NCBI GenBank assembly: GCA_036734025.1
Contig: DAIMZI010000014.1
Coordinates: forward strand, 1-61,786
Source of the DNA: DAIMZI01 sp036734025
GTDB taxonomy: Bacteria > Pseudomonadota > Alphaproteobacteria > Rhizobiales > Rhodomicrobiaceae
DNA length: 61,786 nucleotides
Direction: 5' to 3'
Shown: positions 15,335-26,371 of the stretch, piece by piece
How the letters are laid out: every line of letters starts with the position of its first letter
Position numbering within the stretch: position 1 is the first letter of the stretch
Program-made: the position numbers and the translations under genes
Notes under the pieces: generated by a model
The model's database searches: none
What the model saw: only the letters and a program-made list of their open reading frames with translations
What the model was told of the DNA's origin: nothing

Positions 15335-17635
15335 ATGAGCCGCACCCGGCCGGATCAGGCACAAGCGCCGCTGTTTGATCTGGAGGCGCCGCAGCGCGAG
15401 CGCGCGCGTGCCAGGCAGTCAACGCCCGGCGCGTCACAAGCCCGCGCACAGGGGCGGGTCGCAGCCACCGTTCCGGTGTTGCTGCCGCTGGCGCTGCCCG
15501 AGCCTTACGATTATGCGGTGGAGGGGTCGGTCCGCCCGCCGGCGGGCACCTTTGTCAGCGTCACGCTTGGCTCGGCCACGCGCATTGGTGTCATCTGGGA
15601 TGAGCCCGAACAGCGCCAGCGCCCCGCGCCGGGCCCTGCCAGGCTGAAGCCGCTCCAGCACGTCCATGACCTGCCGCCACTGCCCGAAGTGTCGCGCCGG
15701 TTCGCCGAATGGGTCGCCGCCTACACGCTGGCGCCGCTGGGCATGGTGCTCAAGATGATGATGAGCGCGCCGCGCGCGTTCGATCCCGAAGAGCCGCGCT
15801 GGGGCTATCGCTGGTCGGGCGCCATGCCTGAGCGAACGAGTGCGGCGCGCAAGCGGGTATTGCAGGCGCTCGGCGGGGGGGCTGTGGCGACAAGGGCCGA
15901 GCTGGCTGACGCGGCAGGGGTGAGCGGTGCGGTGATCACGACACTTGCCAATGCCCGCGTGCTGGAGCGTGTGGCGCTCGACCCGCTGCGCATCGCGCAA
16001 CCGCGCGCCGATCATGATGCGCCTCGGCTTTCAGCGGAACAGGAAGCTGGCGCGCGGCGGCTGCGTGAGGCTGCCGGAGCTGGCGTTTTTTCCGTGTCGC
16101 TGCTGGACGGCGTCACCGGGTCGGGCAAGACCGAGGTCTATTTCGAGGCCGTCGCGAGCGTCTTTGAGCGCGGGGCGCAGGTGCTCATCCTGGTGCCCGA
16201 GATCGCCTTGACCAGCCAGTTTCTCGACCGGTTCGCCGCTCGCTTCGGCTGTGCGCCGCTGGAATGGCATTCAGCCCTGGGGCCGGCCGAGCGCGGGCGC
16301 ATCTGGCGGGCGGTGGCGCGCGGCGAGGCGCGCGCGATCATCGGTGCGCGCTCCAGCCTGTTCCTGCCGTTCTGCAATCTCGGCCTGATCGTGGTGGATG
16401 AGGAACACGAGCCGAGCTTCAAGCAGGAGGACAATGTCCGCTACCAGGCCCGCGACATGGCCGTGGTCCGCGCTTCGCTTGGCGATATTCCGGTCATATT
16501 GGCCTCGGCCACGCCTTCGGTGGAGACCATGGTCAACGCAAGGGCGGGGCGTTATGCGCATGTTCGCCTCAAGGCGCGCTATGCCGGCGCATCCATGCCC
16601 GAGACGCGCGCCATTGATTTGCGCCAGGATCCGCCCGAGCGCGGGCGCTGGCTGTCGCCGGTGCTGGTCAGCGCGGTGCGCGATGCGCTGGGGCGCGGCC
16701 ATCAGGCGTTGTTGTTCCTCAACCGGCGGGGGTATGCGCCGCTCACTTTGTGCCGGGCCTGCGGGCACCGAATCGAATGTCCGCAATGCAGCGCCACACT
16801 GGTCGAGCACCGTGCACGCAAGAAGCTGAGCTGCCATCATTGCGGCTTCGTGCTGCCCGCGCCGGAGCGCTGTCCGTCCTGCGGCGAGAGCGGCAAGCTT
16901 GTGCCATGCGGCCCTGGCGTGGAGCGTGTCGCAGAAGAAGCCGGCGAGCGGTTTCCCGACACGAGCACGGCAATTCTGTCGAGCGACTTCACCCCGAACA
17001 TCGGCGTGCTGCGTGAGACGCTTGCGCGCATCTCATCAGGCGAGGCGCGGCTGATCATCGGCACCCAGCTTGCCGCCAAGGGGCATCATTTCCCCGAACT
17101 CGCGTTGGTCGGCGTGGTCGATGGCGATCTGAGCCTGGCGCAGGGCGCTGATCCGCGTGCCGCCGAGCGGACCTTTCAGCTATTGCAGCAGGTGATCGGG
17201 CGCGCCGGGCGCGAGGCGCGCGAGAGCCATGGGCTGATCCAGACACACAGCCCCGATCATCCGGTCATTCGTGCGCTTCTGAGCGGCGACCGCGACACGT
17301 TCATGGAGCGTGAAATTGCCGCACGTGAGCAGGCCGTTTTGCCGCCGTTCGGCCGGCTGGCCGCGATCATCGTTGCCGCGCGCGCCAAGCCCGAGGCGGA
17401 AGCCGCTGCGCGGGCGCTGGCCGTGGCGGCGCCGGCGGCAAGGCGCATCGAGGTCTGGGGGCCGGCAGAAGCACCGCTCGCCCTTATCCGGGGTCAATAT
17501 CGCTTCCGGCTGCTGGTCAAGGCCCCGCGCAGCCTCGACCTTCAGGCCTATCTGCGGGCCTGGATGAGTGCTGCGCCCGCGCCAAAGACCGGCGTGCGCA
17601 TCACCATCGACGTGGATCCTTACAGCTTTTTATGA
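15335..17635 (+). CDS. priA: Primosomal protein N' (replication restart helicase PriA)
   Basis: The protein has 766 residues. It has an N-terminal DNA-binding domain, Walker A GVTGSGKTEVYFEA, Walker B VVDEEHE, helicase motif ILASATPSVE and the motif LIIGTQLAAKGHHFP. A zinc-binding insert has the cysteine series CRACGHRIECPQC...CHHCG...CPSCGE. PriA reloads the replisome at stalled forks. The first 40 residues are low-complexity and may be dispensable. Length is normal. Confidence 0.96.
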   Translation: MSRTRPDQAQAPLFDLEAPQRERARARQSTPGASQARAQGRVAATVPVLLPLALPEPYDYAVEGSVRPPAGTFVSVTLGSATRIGVIWDEPEQRQRPAPGPARLKPLQHVHDLPPLPEVSRRFAEWVAAYTLAPLGMVLKMMMSAPRAFDPEEPRWGYRWSGAMPERTSAARKRVLQALGGGAVATRAELADAAGVSGAVITTLANARVLERVALDPLRIAQPRADHDAPRLSAEQEAGARRLREAAGAGVFSVSLLDGVTGSGKTEVYFEAVASVFERGAQVLILVPEIALTSQFLDRFAARFGCAPLEWHSALGPAERGRIWRAVARGEARAIIGARSSLFLPFCNLGLIVVDEEHEPSFKQEDNVRYQARDMAVVRASLGDIPVILASATPSVETMVNARAGRYAHVRLKARYAGASMPETRAIDLRQDPPERGRWLSPVLVSAVRDALGRGHQALLFLNRRGYAPLTLCRACGHRIECPQCSATLVEHRARKKLSCHHCGFVLPAPERCPSCGESGKLVPCGPGVERVAEEAGERFPDTSTAILSSDFTPNIGVLRETLARISSGEARLIIGTQLAAKGHHFPELALVGVVDGDLSLAQGADPRAAERTFQLLQQVIGRAGREARESHGLIQTHSPDHPVIRALLSGDRDTFMEREIAAREQAVLPPFGRLAAIIVAARAKPEAEAAARALAVAAPAARRIEVWGPAEAPLALIRGQYRFRLLVKAPRSLDLQAYLRAWMSAAPAPKTGVRITIDVDPYSFL

Positions 17636-17896
17636 TCCCCGGCGTACAAGGCTTTTGCGCAGAGCCGCGCGCGGCATATTGCAACTTGCTCAAAGCCTGT
17701 GATAGATGACCTGTGAAACGGCTCAAGAAGCCAAGAAAGCCTGTCACACTTCACACCCGGTCGGCCCACCATTCTGGCCGACTTTCCGTTTGCATGGATC
17801 AGGTTTGCGATCGGCTTGTCGGGCATGGTGGCTGGAGTTGTGAATTCCAGGGACAATCAAGCCCAACCATCGGACGGGACAGCATAAGGCGGACAT

Positions 17897-18456
17897 ATGG
17901 CAAGCGGGCAGATGGTCGTGACTGGGGTTGCAGGGCGGTATGCGAACGCGCTGTTCGATCTGGCACTTGAAGAAGGTCAGATCGACAAGGTCGAGGCGCA
18001 GCTCGTCGGCTTCCAGACCGCCTTGAGCGAGAGCGCCGATCTGATGCGCATGATCAAGAGCCCGGTCTTCACCCAGGAGCAGCAGGCTCGCGCCGTGCGC
18101 ATCATCGCCGATGCCGCCGGCATCGACGGTATCAGTCGCAATTTTCTCGAATTGCTGGCGGCGCGCCGCCGGCTGATGTTCGTGCCGGACATGATCGGCG
18201 CCTATCGCTCGCTTGCTGCGCATCACCGCGGCGAGATCGAGGCCGAAGTAACGGTCGCCGCGTCGTTGAGCGAAGAGCAGCAGGAAACTGTCGCCAAGGC
18301 GCTCAAGGCGTTCGCCGGCCAGGACGTCAAGATGAACCTGCGCATCGATCCTTCGGTCCTCGGCGGCATGATCGTCCGCATCGGCTCCAAGATGATCGAC
18401 AATTCGCTGCGCTCAAAACTCAACAGGCTCAAATACGCCATGAAAGAGGTAGGCTG

Positions 18457-18457
<1 letters not shown>
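17897..18457 (+). CDS. atpH: ATP synthase F1 delta subunit
   Basis: The protein has 186 residues and is the OSCP/delta subunit linking F1 to the peripheral stalk. It starts VTGVAGRYANALFDLALEEG and ends in the conserved block DPSVLGGMIVRIGSKMIDNS. It is the first gene of atpHAGDC; the membrane-sector genes (a, c, b) are not here, which is the usual alphaproteobacterial split. Its stop codon overlaps the atpA start by one base. The 260 bp upstream must hold the operon promoter, but I see only weak candidates there. Confidence 0.96.
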
Positions 18458-19989
<1,532 letters not shown>

Positions 19990-20035
19990 GGCTCCAAGAC
20001 CGTGGCCGAGATCATGAACAAGGACGCCCGCGCCG

Positions 20036-20926
20036 ATGGCTAGCCTGAAAGACATGCGCAACCGGATCTCGAGCGTCAAGGCGACGCAGAAGATCACCAA
20101 GGCCATGCAGATGGTGGCGGCAGCCAAGCTGCGCCGCGCCCAGGATGCAGCGAACGCTGCGCGCCCCTATGCGCAGCGCATGCGCGAGGTGCTCGCCAAC
20201 CTGAACGCCGAAGTGGCCAACCAGGGCGCCGCCTCTCCGCTTCAGGTCGGAACCGGGTCTGATCGGGTGCATCTGCTGATCGTGGCGACGGCGGAGCGCG
20301 GCCTGTGCGGCGGCTTCAACGCCAGCATCGTGCGCCGCGCGCGCGAGACGGCACGCTCGCTGCTCGCCGATGGCAAGGAGGTCAAGATCCTGTGCGTCGG
20401 GCGCAAGGGCTATGACATGCTGCGCCGCGACCATGCGAAACGCATCATCGACCTGATCGAACTCAAGGGCGTGGCGCGCGTCGGCTTCGAGCACGCGCTC
20501 GACATCGGCAAACGCGTGCTGAAGATGTTCGATGACGGTGAATTCGACGTCTGCACGCTGATCTATTCGGAATTCGAGAGCATCCTGGTGCAAAAGGCGC
20601 GCGCCCTCCAGATCATCCCGGTCGAACTGCCCGAGAAGACAGAGAACCAGACATCGGCAAAGCAGGCCGGCGCCATTTACGAATTCGAGCCCGAAGAAGA
20701 CGATATCCTGCGCGACCTGCTGCCGCGCAACATCCATACCCAGATATTCCGCGCGCTGCTGGAAAACGCCGCCGGCGAACAGGGCGCGCGCATGACCGCG
20801 ATGGACAACGCCACGCGCAACGCCGGCGAACTCATTCAAAAACTGACGCTGTCCTATAACCGCAAGCGTCAGGATATGATCACCAAGGAACTCATCGAGA
20901 TCGTGTCCGGCGCCGAGGCGCTATAG
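20036..20926 (+). CDS. atpG: ATP synthase F1 gamma subunit
   Basis: The protein has 296 residues, the rotor shaft. The conserved N-terminal helix MASLKDMRNRISSVKATQKI and the C-terminal helix with AMDNATRNAGELI are both present. It lies 46 bp after atpA and 40 bp before atpD. Confidence 0.97.
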   Translation: MASLKDMRNRISSVKATQKITKAMQMVAAAKLRRAQDAANAARPYAQRMREVLANLNAEVANQGAASPLQVGTGSDRVHLLIVATAERGLCGGFNASIVRRARETARSLLADGKEVKILCVGRKGYDMLRRDHAKRIIDLIELKGVARVGFEHALDIGKRVLKMFDDGEFDVCTLIYSEFESILVQKARALQIIPVELPEKTENQTSAKQAGAIYEFEPEEDDILRDLLPRNIHTQIFRALLENAAGEQGARMTAMDNATRNAGELIQKLTLSYNRKRQDMITKELIEIVSGAEAL

Positions 20927-20966
20927 CGCTCTGCAGGTCACATCGTTCAACGAGGAAGATACAGCA

Positions 20967-22394
20967 ATGGCAGACGACAACAGAACCGGCCGCATTCGCC
21001 AGGTGACAGGCGCGGTGGTCGATGTGCAATTCGGCGAACACCTGCCCGCGATCATGAACGCGCTGGAGGTTGACAATCACGGCACGCGGCTGGTGCTCGA
21101 AGTCGCCCAGCATCTCGGCGAGAACACGGTGCGCTGCATCGCCATGGACGGCACCGAGGGGCTGGTGCGCGGCCAGGAGGCTATCGATACCGGCCGCTCG
21201 ATCGCCGTGCCAGTCGGTGATGGCACGCTCGGGCGCATCATGAACGTGATCGGCGAGCCGATCGACGAAGCCGGCCCCATTGATTTTGACGAACAGCGTC
21301 CGATCCACGCCTCGGCGCCGACTTTCGTCGAGCAATCTACGGAAACCGAAATTCTCGTCACCGGCATCAAGGTGGTGGACCTTCTGGCGCCTTATGCCAA
21401 GGGCGGCAAGATCGGCCTGTTCGGTGGCGCCGGAGTGGGCAAGACCGTGCTCATTCAGGAGCTGATCAACAATATCGCCAAGGCCCATGGCGGCTATTCG
21501 GTGTTCGCCGGGGTGGGTGAGCGCACGCGCGAGGGCAATGATCTTTACTGGGAGATGATCGACTCGGGCGTCAACAAGAAGGGCGGCGGCGAAGGGTCGA
21601 AATGCGCGCTGATCTTTGGCCAGATGAACGAGCCGCCGGGCGCACGCGCGCGCGTTGGCCTCACGGGTCTGACCGTTGCCGAATATTTCCGCGATCAAGG
21701 GCAGGACGTGCTGTTCTTTGTGGACAACATCTTCCGCTTCACCCAGGCCGGTTCGGAAGTGTCTGCCCTGCTCGGGCGCATCCCCTCTGCGGTGGGGTAT
21801 CAGCCGACGCTGGGCACCGACATGGGAGAATTGCAGGAGCGCATCACGTCCACATCCAAGGGCTCGATCACCTCGGTGCAGGCGGTCTATGTGCCCGCCG
21901 ACGACCTCACCGACCCGGCGCCGGCATCCACCTTTGCCCATCTGGACGCGACCACCGTGCTGAGCCGCTCGATCGCGGAAAAAGGCATCTACCCCGCCGT
22001 GGACCCGCTCGACTCGACATCGCGCGTGCTGGAGCCGCGTGTCGTCGGCGACGAGCATTACAACACCGCGCGCCAGGTGCAGCAGGTGCTTCAGCGCTAC
22101 AAGTCGCTGCAGGACATCATCGCCATTCTGGGGATGGACGAATTGTCCGAAGAAGACAGGCTGACCGTGGCGCGCGCCCGCAAGATCGAGCGTTTCCTGT
22201 CCCAGCCCTTCCATGTGGCGGAAGTGTTCACCGGCAAACCGGGCACGCTGGTCGATCTCGCCGAGACGATCAAGGGCTTCAAGGGGCTGGTCAACGGCGA
22301 TTATGACCATCTGCCCGAACAGGCGTTCTACATGGTCGGCACCATCGATGAAGCGGTCGAAAAGGCGCAGCAGCTTGCCGCCGAGGCAGCCTGA
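20967..22394 (+). CDS. atpD: ATP synthase F1 beta subunit
   Basis: The protein has 475 residues, the catalytic subunit. The P-loop is GGAGVGKTVLIQEL, the catalytic Glu region is GERTREGNDLYWEM, and the DELSEED sequence is present in GMDELSEEDRLTVARA. ATG 20967 follows GAGGAAG. No alternative start is needed. Confidence 0.98.
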   Translation: MADDNRTGRIRQVTGAVVDVQFGEHLPAIMNALEVDNHGTRLVLEVAQHLGENTVRCIAMDGTEGLVRGQEAIDTGRSIAVPVGDGTLGRIMNVIGEPIDEAGPIDFDEQRPIHASAPTFVEQSTETEILVTGIKVVDLLAPYAKGGKIGLFGGAGVGKTVLIQELINNIAKAHGGYSVFAGVGERTREGNDLYWEMIDSGVNKKGGGEGSKCALIFGQMNEPPGARARVGLTGLTVAEYFRDQGQDVLFFVDNIFRFTQAGSEVSALLGRIPSAVGYQPTLGTDMGELQERITSTSKGSITSVQAVYVPADDLTDPAPASTFAHLDATTVLSRSIAEKGIYPAVDPLDSTSRVLEPRVVGDEHYNTARQVQQVLQRYKSLQDIIAILGMDELSEEDRLTVARARKIERFLSQPFHVAEVFTGKPGTLVDLAETIKGFKGLVNGDYDHLPEQAFYMVGTIDEAVEKAQQLAAEAA

Positions 22395-22440
22395 ACCGGT
22401 TCATCAGCGCGTTCGCGCCACGCAAGAATGAGGGCATGAG

Positions 22441-22848
22441 ATGGCCGACACGTTCCGTTTCGATCTGGTGACGCCTGAGCGCCAGCTCATCTCCGCTGAT
22501 GTCGCGAGCGTGATCGTGCCAGGCGCGGAGGGTGACTTCATGGTGCTGCCGGGCCATGCTCCGTTCATCTCGATGCTGCGGCCGGGACTGCTCACCGTGC
22601 CCCAGCTCGACGGGCAGGAGCGCAAGATCTTCGTGCGCGGCGGCTTTGCCGAGGCTGGGCCTGATCGGCTGATCGTGCTGGCGCAGCAGGCAATCAAGCT
22701 TGAGGATTTCGACCTGGCGAAGCTCAAGCAGGAAATTCAGTGGGCCGAAGAAGACCTGGCCGACGCTCAGGACGAGGATGCGCGTCTGCTCGCGACAGAT
22801 ACGCTGGAGCGGCTGAAGACCATGTCGGAAGTCGTCGATCTGCGCTGA
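22441..22848 (+). CDS. atpC: ATP synthase F1 epsilon subunit
   Basis: The protein has 135 residues. The N-terminal beta sandwich (FDLVTPERQLISADV, EGDFMVLPGHAPFIS) is followed by a C-terminal helical pair that can inhibit ATP hydrolysis. It closes the operon, and the next gene converges on it 16 bp away. I see no clear terminator between them. Confidence 0.97.
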   Translation: MADTFRFDLVTPERQLISADVASVIVPGAEGDFMVLPGHAPFISMLRPGLLTVPQLDGQERKIFVRGGFAEAGPDRLIVLAQQAIKLEDFDLAKLKQEIQWAEEDLADAQDEDARLLATDTLERLKTMSEVVDLR

Positions 22849-22864
22849 ATCGCGGCGCGCGAGA

Positions 22865-23335
22865 CTACTGGATATATCCGATTGCGCGTCCGGCGAAGAT
22901 CACACTGACCCACAGCAACAGCGATGCTGCACCTGCCAGCCGTGCCCGCGCCGTCACACTCTCCGCCCTCAGCACATCTCGCCATGCGCCGAAGCGAAGG
23001 ACGGCGGCGTTGATGAGCGCCAATGCGACCAGCGCCATCTTCGCCAGGAACAGGTCCATTTGAGCATAGTCGACCGCACTGACCGCAAACAGTAATGTGC
23101 CGGTTATGGCTGCGATAACAAATCCGGTGGCAGCAAGCGGCACAAGAATGCGGGCCATTGTCTCCAGCGGCACAGACCGCCACACGCCCAGCATGCGCAG
23201 ATCAAGCGGCAGGATCGCCCCGAACAGCATCGACAGGCCGATAATATGAACGGCATTGACAGCCGGATAGGTCCAGGTGGAAGCCCGCAAAGCCGCTATA
23301 GGCCCCAGATTTTGCAGCGCATCCAGCACATCCAT
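22865..23335 (-). CDS. Four-helix membrane protein, DUF6644/DUF2214-like
   Basis: The protein has 156 residues with four predicted transmembrane helices at about 26-48, 60-86, 94-117 and 130-154. Conserved-looking features are the histidine in NAVHIIGLSML and the polar DLRMLG between helices 1 and 2. Related small membrane proteins of unknown function occur beside DUF6152 proteins, as here, where the partner ends 35 bp upstream. A role in metal or electron handling at the membrane is possible but not shown. Confidence 0.7.
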   Translation of the reverse strand: MDVLDALQNLGPIAALRASTWTYPAVNAVHIIGLSMLFGAILPLDLRMLGVWRSVPLETMARILVPLAATGFVIAAITGTLLFAVSAVDYAQMDLFLAKMALVALALINAAVLRFGAWRDVLRAESVTARARLAGAASLLLWVSVIFAGRAIGYIQ

Positions 23336-23370
23336 CAGGCGCTTGTCCTGCTCGCATTGATCTTGCCGGT

Positions 23371-23748
23371 TCAGCGGCCGGGATAAAGATCGTAGATCTG
23401 ACCGTTGATACCGACGCGCTCGGCCTTGACGAGATACTGTTCGGGATTAGCCGAGCGCTTGCCGTAGATCGTCACCTGCGTGCCATTGCTCAGCAATTCC
23501 TCGGTAAGGCCCGCCCGCTGGTTGCGCCAGGGCTGGCCGATCTCCGCCACCCAGCTCCGCCCATCGACGTCAAGCGTCAACTCGCCATGCGGATTGCCGA
23601 GGCGCACCGCCGTGATCGTGCCGGTGATCTCGAAATCTTCATCCTGCGCCCATCGCCAGCCGTGATGAGCTTGCGCTACGTGCGATGTTGCACCCAGTCC
23701 CGCGCCGAGCACAATGCCCAGCACCATAGTGCGGCGGTCGATAATCAT
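23371..23748 (-). CDS. Exported DUF6152-like protein
   Basis: The protein has 125 residues. The signal peptide begins MIIDRRTMVLG, carries a twin-arginine pair that may direct it to the Tat pathway, and ends HVAQA before HHGW. The mature domain is a small beta-rich fold (DFEITGTITAVRLGNPHGEL, QVTIYGKRSANPEQYLV) typical of DUF6152. The histidines at the mature N terminus suggest metal contact, by inference only. It is the first gene of a two-gene unit with the four-helix membrane protein. Confidence 0.75.
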   Translation of the reverse strand: MIIDRRTMVLGIVLGAGLGATSHVAQAHHGWRWAQDEDFEITGTITAVRLGNPHGELTLDVDGRSWVAEIGQPWRNQRAGLTEELLSNGTQVTIYGKRSANPEQYLVKAERVGINGQIYDLYPGR

Positions 23749-23883
23749 GGGGTCTCCTGGTCTGGTGAGGTTTCATGAGGCAGCTTCCCCATGGATATAG
23801 TCAGCGGGTGCCTGGCCTCAAGGCGTTGGCCGATAGCTGAGGCGCAAGGCCCGCCGCGTGGCGCCTCGCATCGGCCGACCTCA

Positions 23884-24399
23884 TCATGCTTCAAGCGCGG
23901 CTTCCAGCAGCATATGCAGCTTCAGCGGAGCGGAGGGCTCGAATGGTGCTAGCTGGCTGAGCGGGATGGCCGTGCCGGCAATCGAGCAGCGGGCAAGCGG
24001 GGAACGGCTCATCCGCGGCACATCCTCGCGCGCGACCAGATCGACGATGAGCGCAAGCGCGATCGGCGCGGCGAAGGCGTGTCTGATGATGCCGACCCCG
24101 CGCACCTCTATCAGCCCGGCGATCTGTTCGGGCGGAGATGCGGTGAGATGCGGGCCGTCTAGCGAAAGCAGGACCTGATCATCTGCAACGAGTTGAGCGC
24201 GCGGCCGCTGCTGGCCATCAGGCCCCGTGAGGATGGGTCCCATGATCATGCGCAGGGCCAGATCGGACTTTCCGGCGCCCGACGCGCCGCGCAGCATTAC
24301 GCCGTGACCGCTTATCGCAATGCATGTGGCATGCACAAGCGTCGCGCCGGCATTTGCCTGCGCGGCCGCCTGTGGTGGCGTCTCGCGCGCACCGGCCAC
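23884..24399 (-). CDS. hprK: HPr kinase/phosphorylase, short alphaproteobacterial form
   Basis: The protein has 171 residues and consists of the C-terminal kinase domain only. It has the P-loop RGASGAGKSDLALR, VADDQV, and the family signature LIEVRGVGIIRH. Full-length HprK of Firmicutes is about 310 residues; the short form in alphaproteobacteria is normal and links the nitrogen-related PTS to carbon control. The GTG start at 24399 lies four bases after the chvG stop, so expression is coupled to the two-component system. Confidence 0.92.
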   Translation of the reverse strand: MAGARETPPQAAAQANAGATLVHATCIAISGHGVMLRGASGAGKSDLALRMIMGPILTGPDGQQRPRAQLVADDQVLLSLDGPHLTASPPEQIAGLIEVRGVGIIRHAFAAPIALALIVDLVAREDVPRMSRSPLARCSIAGTAIPLSQLAPFEPSAPLKLHMLLEAALEA

Positions 24400-24403
24400 C
24401 TTA

Positions 24404-26209
24404 TCAGGCCATGGGCAGGCGGATGACGAAGCGTGCGCCCTGAACCGGGGTACGCGCCGCGCCGACCTGGGAACGGTTCAGGCTGCGATTTTCCGCCCAT
24501 ATCCGTCCGCCATGGGCCTCGATAATCTGGCGCGAAATATGCAGCCCCAGTCCCGAATTTTCACCAAATCCCTGTTCTTCGGGGCGGTCGGTGTAAAATC
24601 GGTTAAAGATCTTTTCCAGATTCTCGCTGGCTATGCCGGGCCCTTCGTCTTCGATCAGCAGTTCGATTTCGCGGGTTTTCCTGACCGGGCGCATGGAGAT
24701 GAAGATCTTGCCGTCGCGGGGCGAGAATGAGGCCGCATTGTCGAGGATATTGTTCAGCACCTGGCTGATGCGGCTGTCATGGCCATTGATGATGTACTCG
24801 CGCGAACGTCTTGCGGCCTCGGCATCGTCCAGACCCTGAATGTCCAATTCGATCTGGGGAATGTCGTCGCGGTGAACCTCGTTGCTGAGCTGGGTGATGG
24901 TGCTCAGCAGACTGGCGAGGTTGACCTTGGCCGCCCGCTCGCGCGCCAGCTCCGCATCCAGGCGCGAGGCATCGGAGATATCGCTGATCAGCCGGTTCAG
25001 CCGTTGCACATCATGGCGGATCACGGCCACGAGACGGTCGCGGTCCTGGGGCGTGCGGACAATGCTCAGCGTTTCGGCGGCGCTGCGCAGCGAGGTGAGA
25101 GGGTTCTTGAATTCGTGGGCGACATCTGCGGCGAAGCTCTCGATGGCTTCGATCCGCCGGTACATCGCCTTGGTCATGTCATTGAGCGCGCGCGACAGAT
25201 CGCCGATCTCATCGGAGCGATGGGAAAAATCCGGGATCTGCGGACATTGCTTGACATCGCGGCGCACGCTTTCGGCAGCCCGCGCCAACCGGTTCATCGG
25301 CCCCGCGATCGTGCCGGCCAGCGCCAGCGAGCACAGGAACGTCACGAGCACCACAAGGGCGGCAATGCGGATGATGGTCCAGCGTTCCTTGTCGATGATC
25401 TGGTCGATGTCGCCGCCGCGCGTCGACAGCATCAACGCGCCCATGACCCCTTGCAGCCGTTGAATGGAAACGCCCACGCTGACGATCGTGTCACCCTGTT
25501 CATCGACACGCACGATCGGAATCGAGGTGCCGTTGAGCGCGATGCTCACTTCATCATAGACGCGGCCATTGTCTGCGCCCGCATCGCGGTAGACTGGCAG
25601 ACGGCTGTTGCGGAACTGGGCCTTGATCCAGTGCCATACGCTCTCGAAGGTGCCGGTCTGTGAACTGTCGACCGGCGGCAGGTCAAAGCGCATGATCTGA
25701 CCGCGCGAGTAAAATCCCTGACTGTCGACGAGGAGATGGCCTTCGCGGTCGTAGATGCGCGCGCGCGCGCCGGTTGGCTCGACCATGCGGCGCAGCAGCG
25801 GGGCTATCTTTTCGGGGTCGATGCGAAAGCTGAGCGCGGAGAGGTCTTCGCTGGCGCTGTCGGTGAAGCTGCCGGACTGCATCTCCATGACCGCAGCGCC
25901 CTGCATGGGGAATTGATCCGTGTCGGTGCTGCTTGTCTGGGCGATGGCCTCGGCGATGATCTTGCCTTGGGTAAGCAGGCTGTTGACCTTGGCATCGACC
26001 AGACCTTCGCGGAACTGGTTGAGATACAAGATGCCGCCGACGAGGACGGCGAGGGCGAACAGGTTGAGGACGAAGATGCGCAGCGCGATGCTCGTGAAGG
26101 GGAAATGCATGCCATATTTGCGGGCAAGGCCGGCGCCATGACGCCAGATGCTGCCCGAGACTTTCGCCGCACTGGTTGCATCCCAGCTTCTGCTGCTCTC
26201 AACAGCCAT
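24404..26209 (-). CDS. chvG: Sensor histidine kinase ChvG
   Basis: The protein has about 601 residues: a first membrane helix after about 40 residues, a periplasmic sensor domain of roughly 220 residues, a second helix (AALVVLVTFLCSLALAG), HAMP, the phosphoacceptor His in AADVAHEFKNPLTSL, an N box (LNNILDNAASFSP), EDEGPGIA and NSGLGLHISRQII. ChvG family kinases sense acid or envelope conditions in alphaproteobacteria. I prefer ATG 26209 (MAVESSRSW), preceded by GGTGGA; the frame is open 39 codons further. It lies between chvI and hprK on the same strand, the conserved order. Confidence 0.93.
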   Translation of the reverse strand: MAVESSRSWDATSAAKVSGSIWRHGAGLARKYGMHFPFTSIALRIFVLNLFALAVLVGGILYLNQFREGLVDAKVNSLLTQGKIIAEAIAQTSSTDTDQFPMQGAAVMEMQSGSFTDSASEDLSALSFRIDPEKIAPLLRRMVEPTGARARIYDREGHLLVDSQGFYSRGQIMRFDLPPVDSSQTGTFESVWHWIKAQFRNSRLPVYRDAGADNGRVYDEVSIALNGTSIPIVRVDEQGDTIVSVGVSIQRLQGVMGALMLSTRGGDIDQIIDKERWTIIRIAALVVLVTFLCSLALAGTIAGPMNRLARAAESVRRDVKQCPQIPDFSHRSDEIGDLSRALNDMTKAMYRRIEAIESFAADVAHEFKNPLTSLRSAAETLSIVRTPQDRDRLVAVIRHDVQRLNRLISDISDASRLDAELARERAAKVNLASLLSTITQLSNEVHRDDIPQIELDIQGLDDAEAARRSREYIINGHDSRISQVLNNILDNAASFSPRDGKIFISMRPVRKTREIELLIEDEGPGIASENLEKIFNRFYTDRPEEQGFGENSGLGLHISRQIIEAHGGRIWAENRSLNRSQVGAARTPVQGARFVIRLPMA

Positions 26210-26371
26210 GTCATCCACCCGTTTCTTGCGCCCGTGTCTTGCGCGTCTGTGCCGCCAGACGATCCGGCCCCGTGCCGTATTCCCCTGAAAAAACCGCTGC
26301 ACCAGCCCGGCGAGGCCGGGCCGCACACATTAACCCACTTGAGCCCACTTGCCGGCCGACGATGGCCGGTG

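Noticed and set aside
20892..22310. 472-codon open frame on the minus strand opposite atpD
   Set aside because: atpD is unmistakable on the other strand; the antisense translation has no domain and the usual shadow composition.
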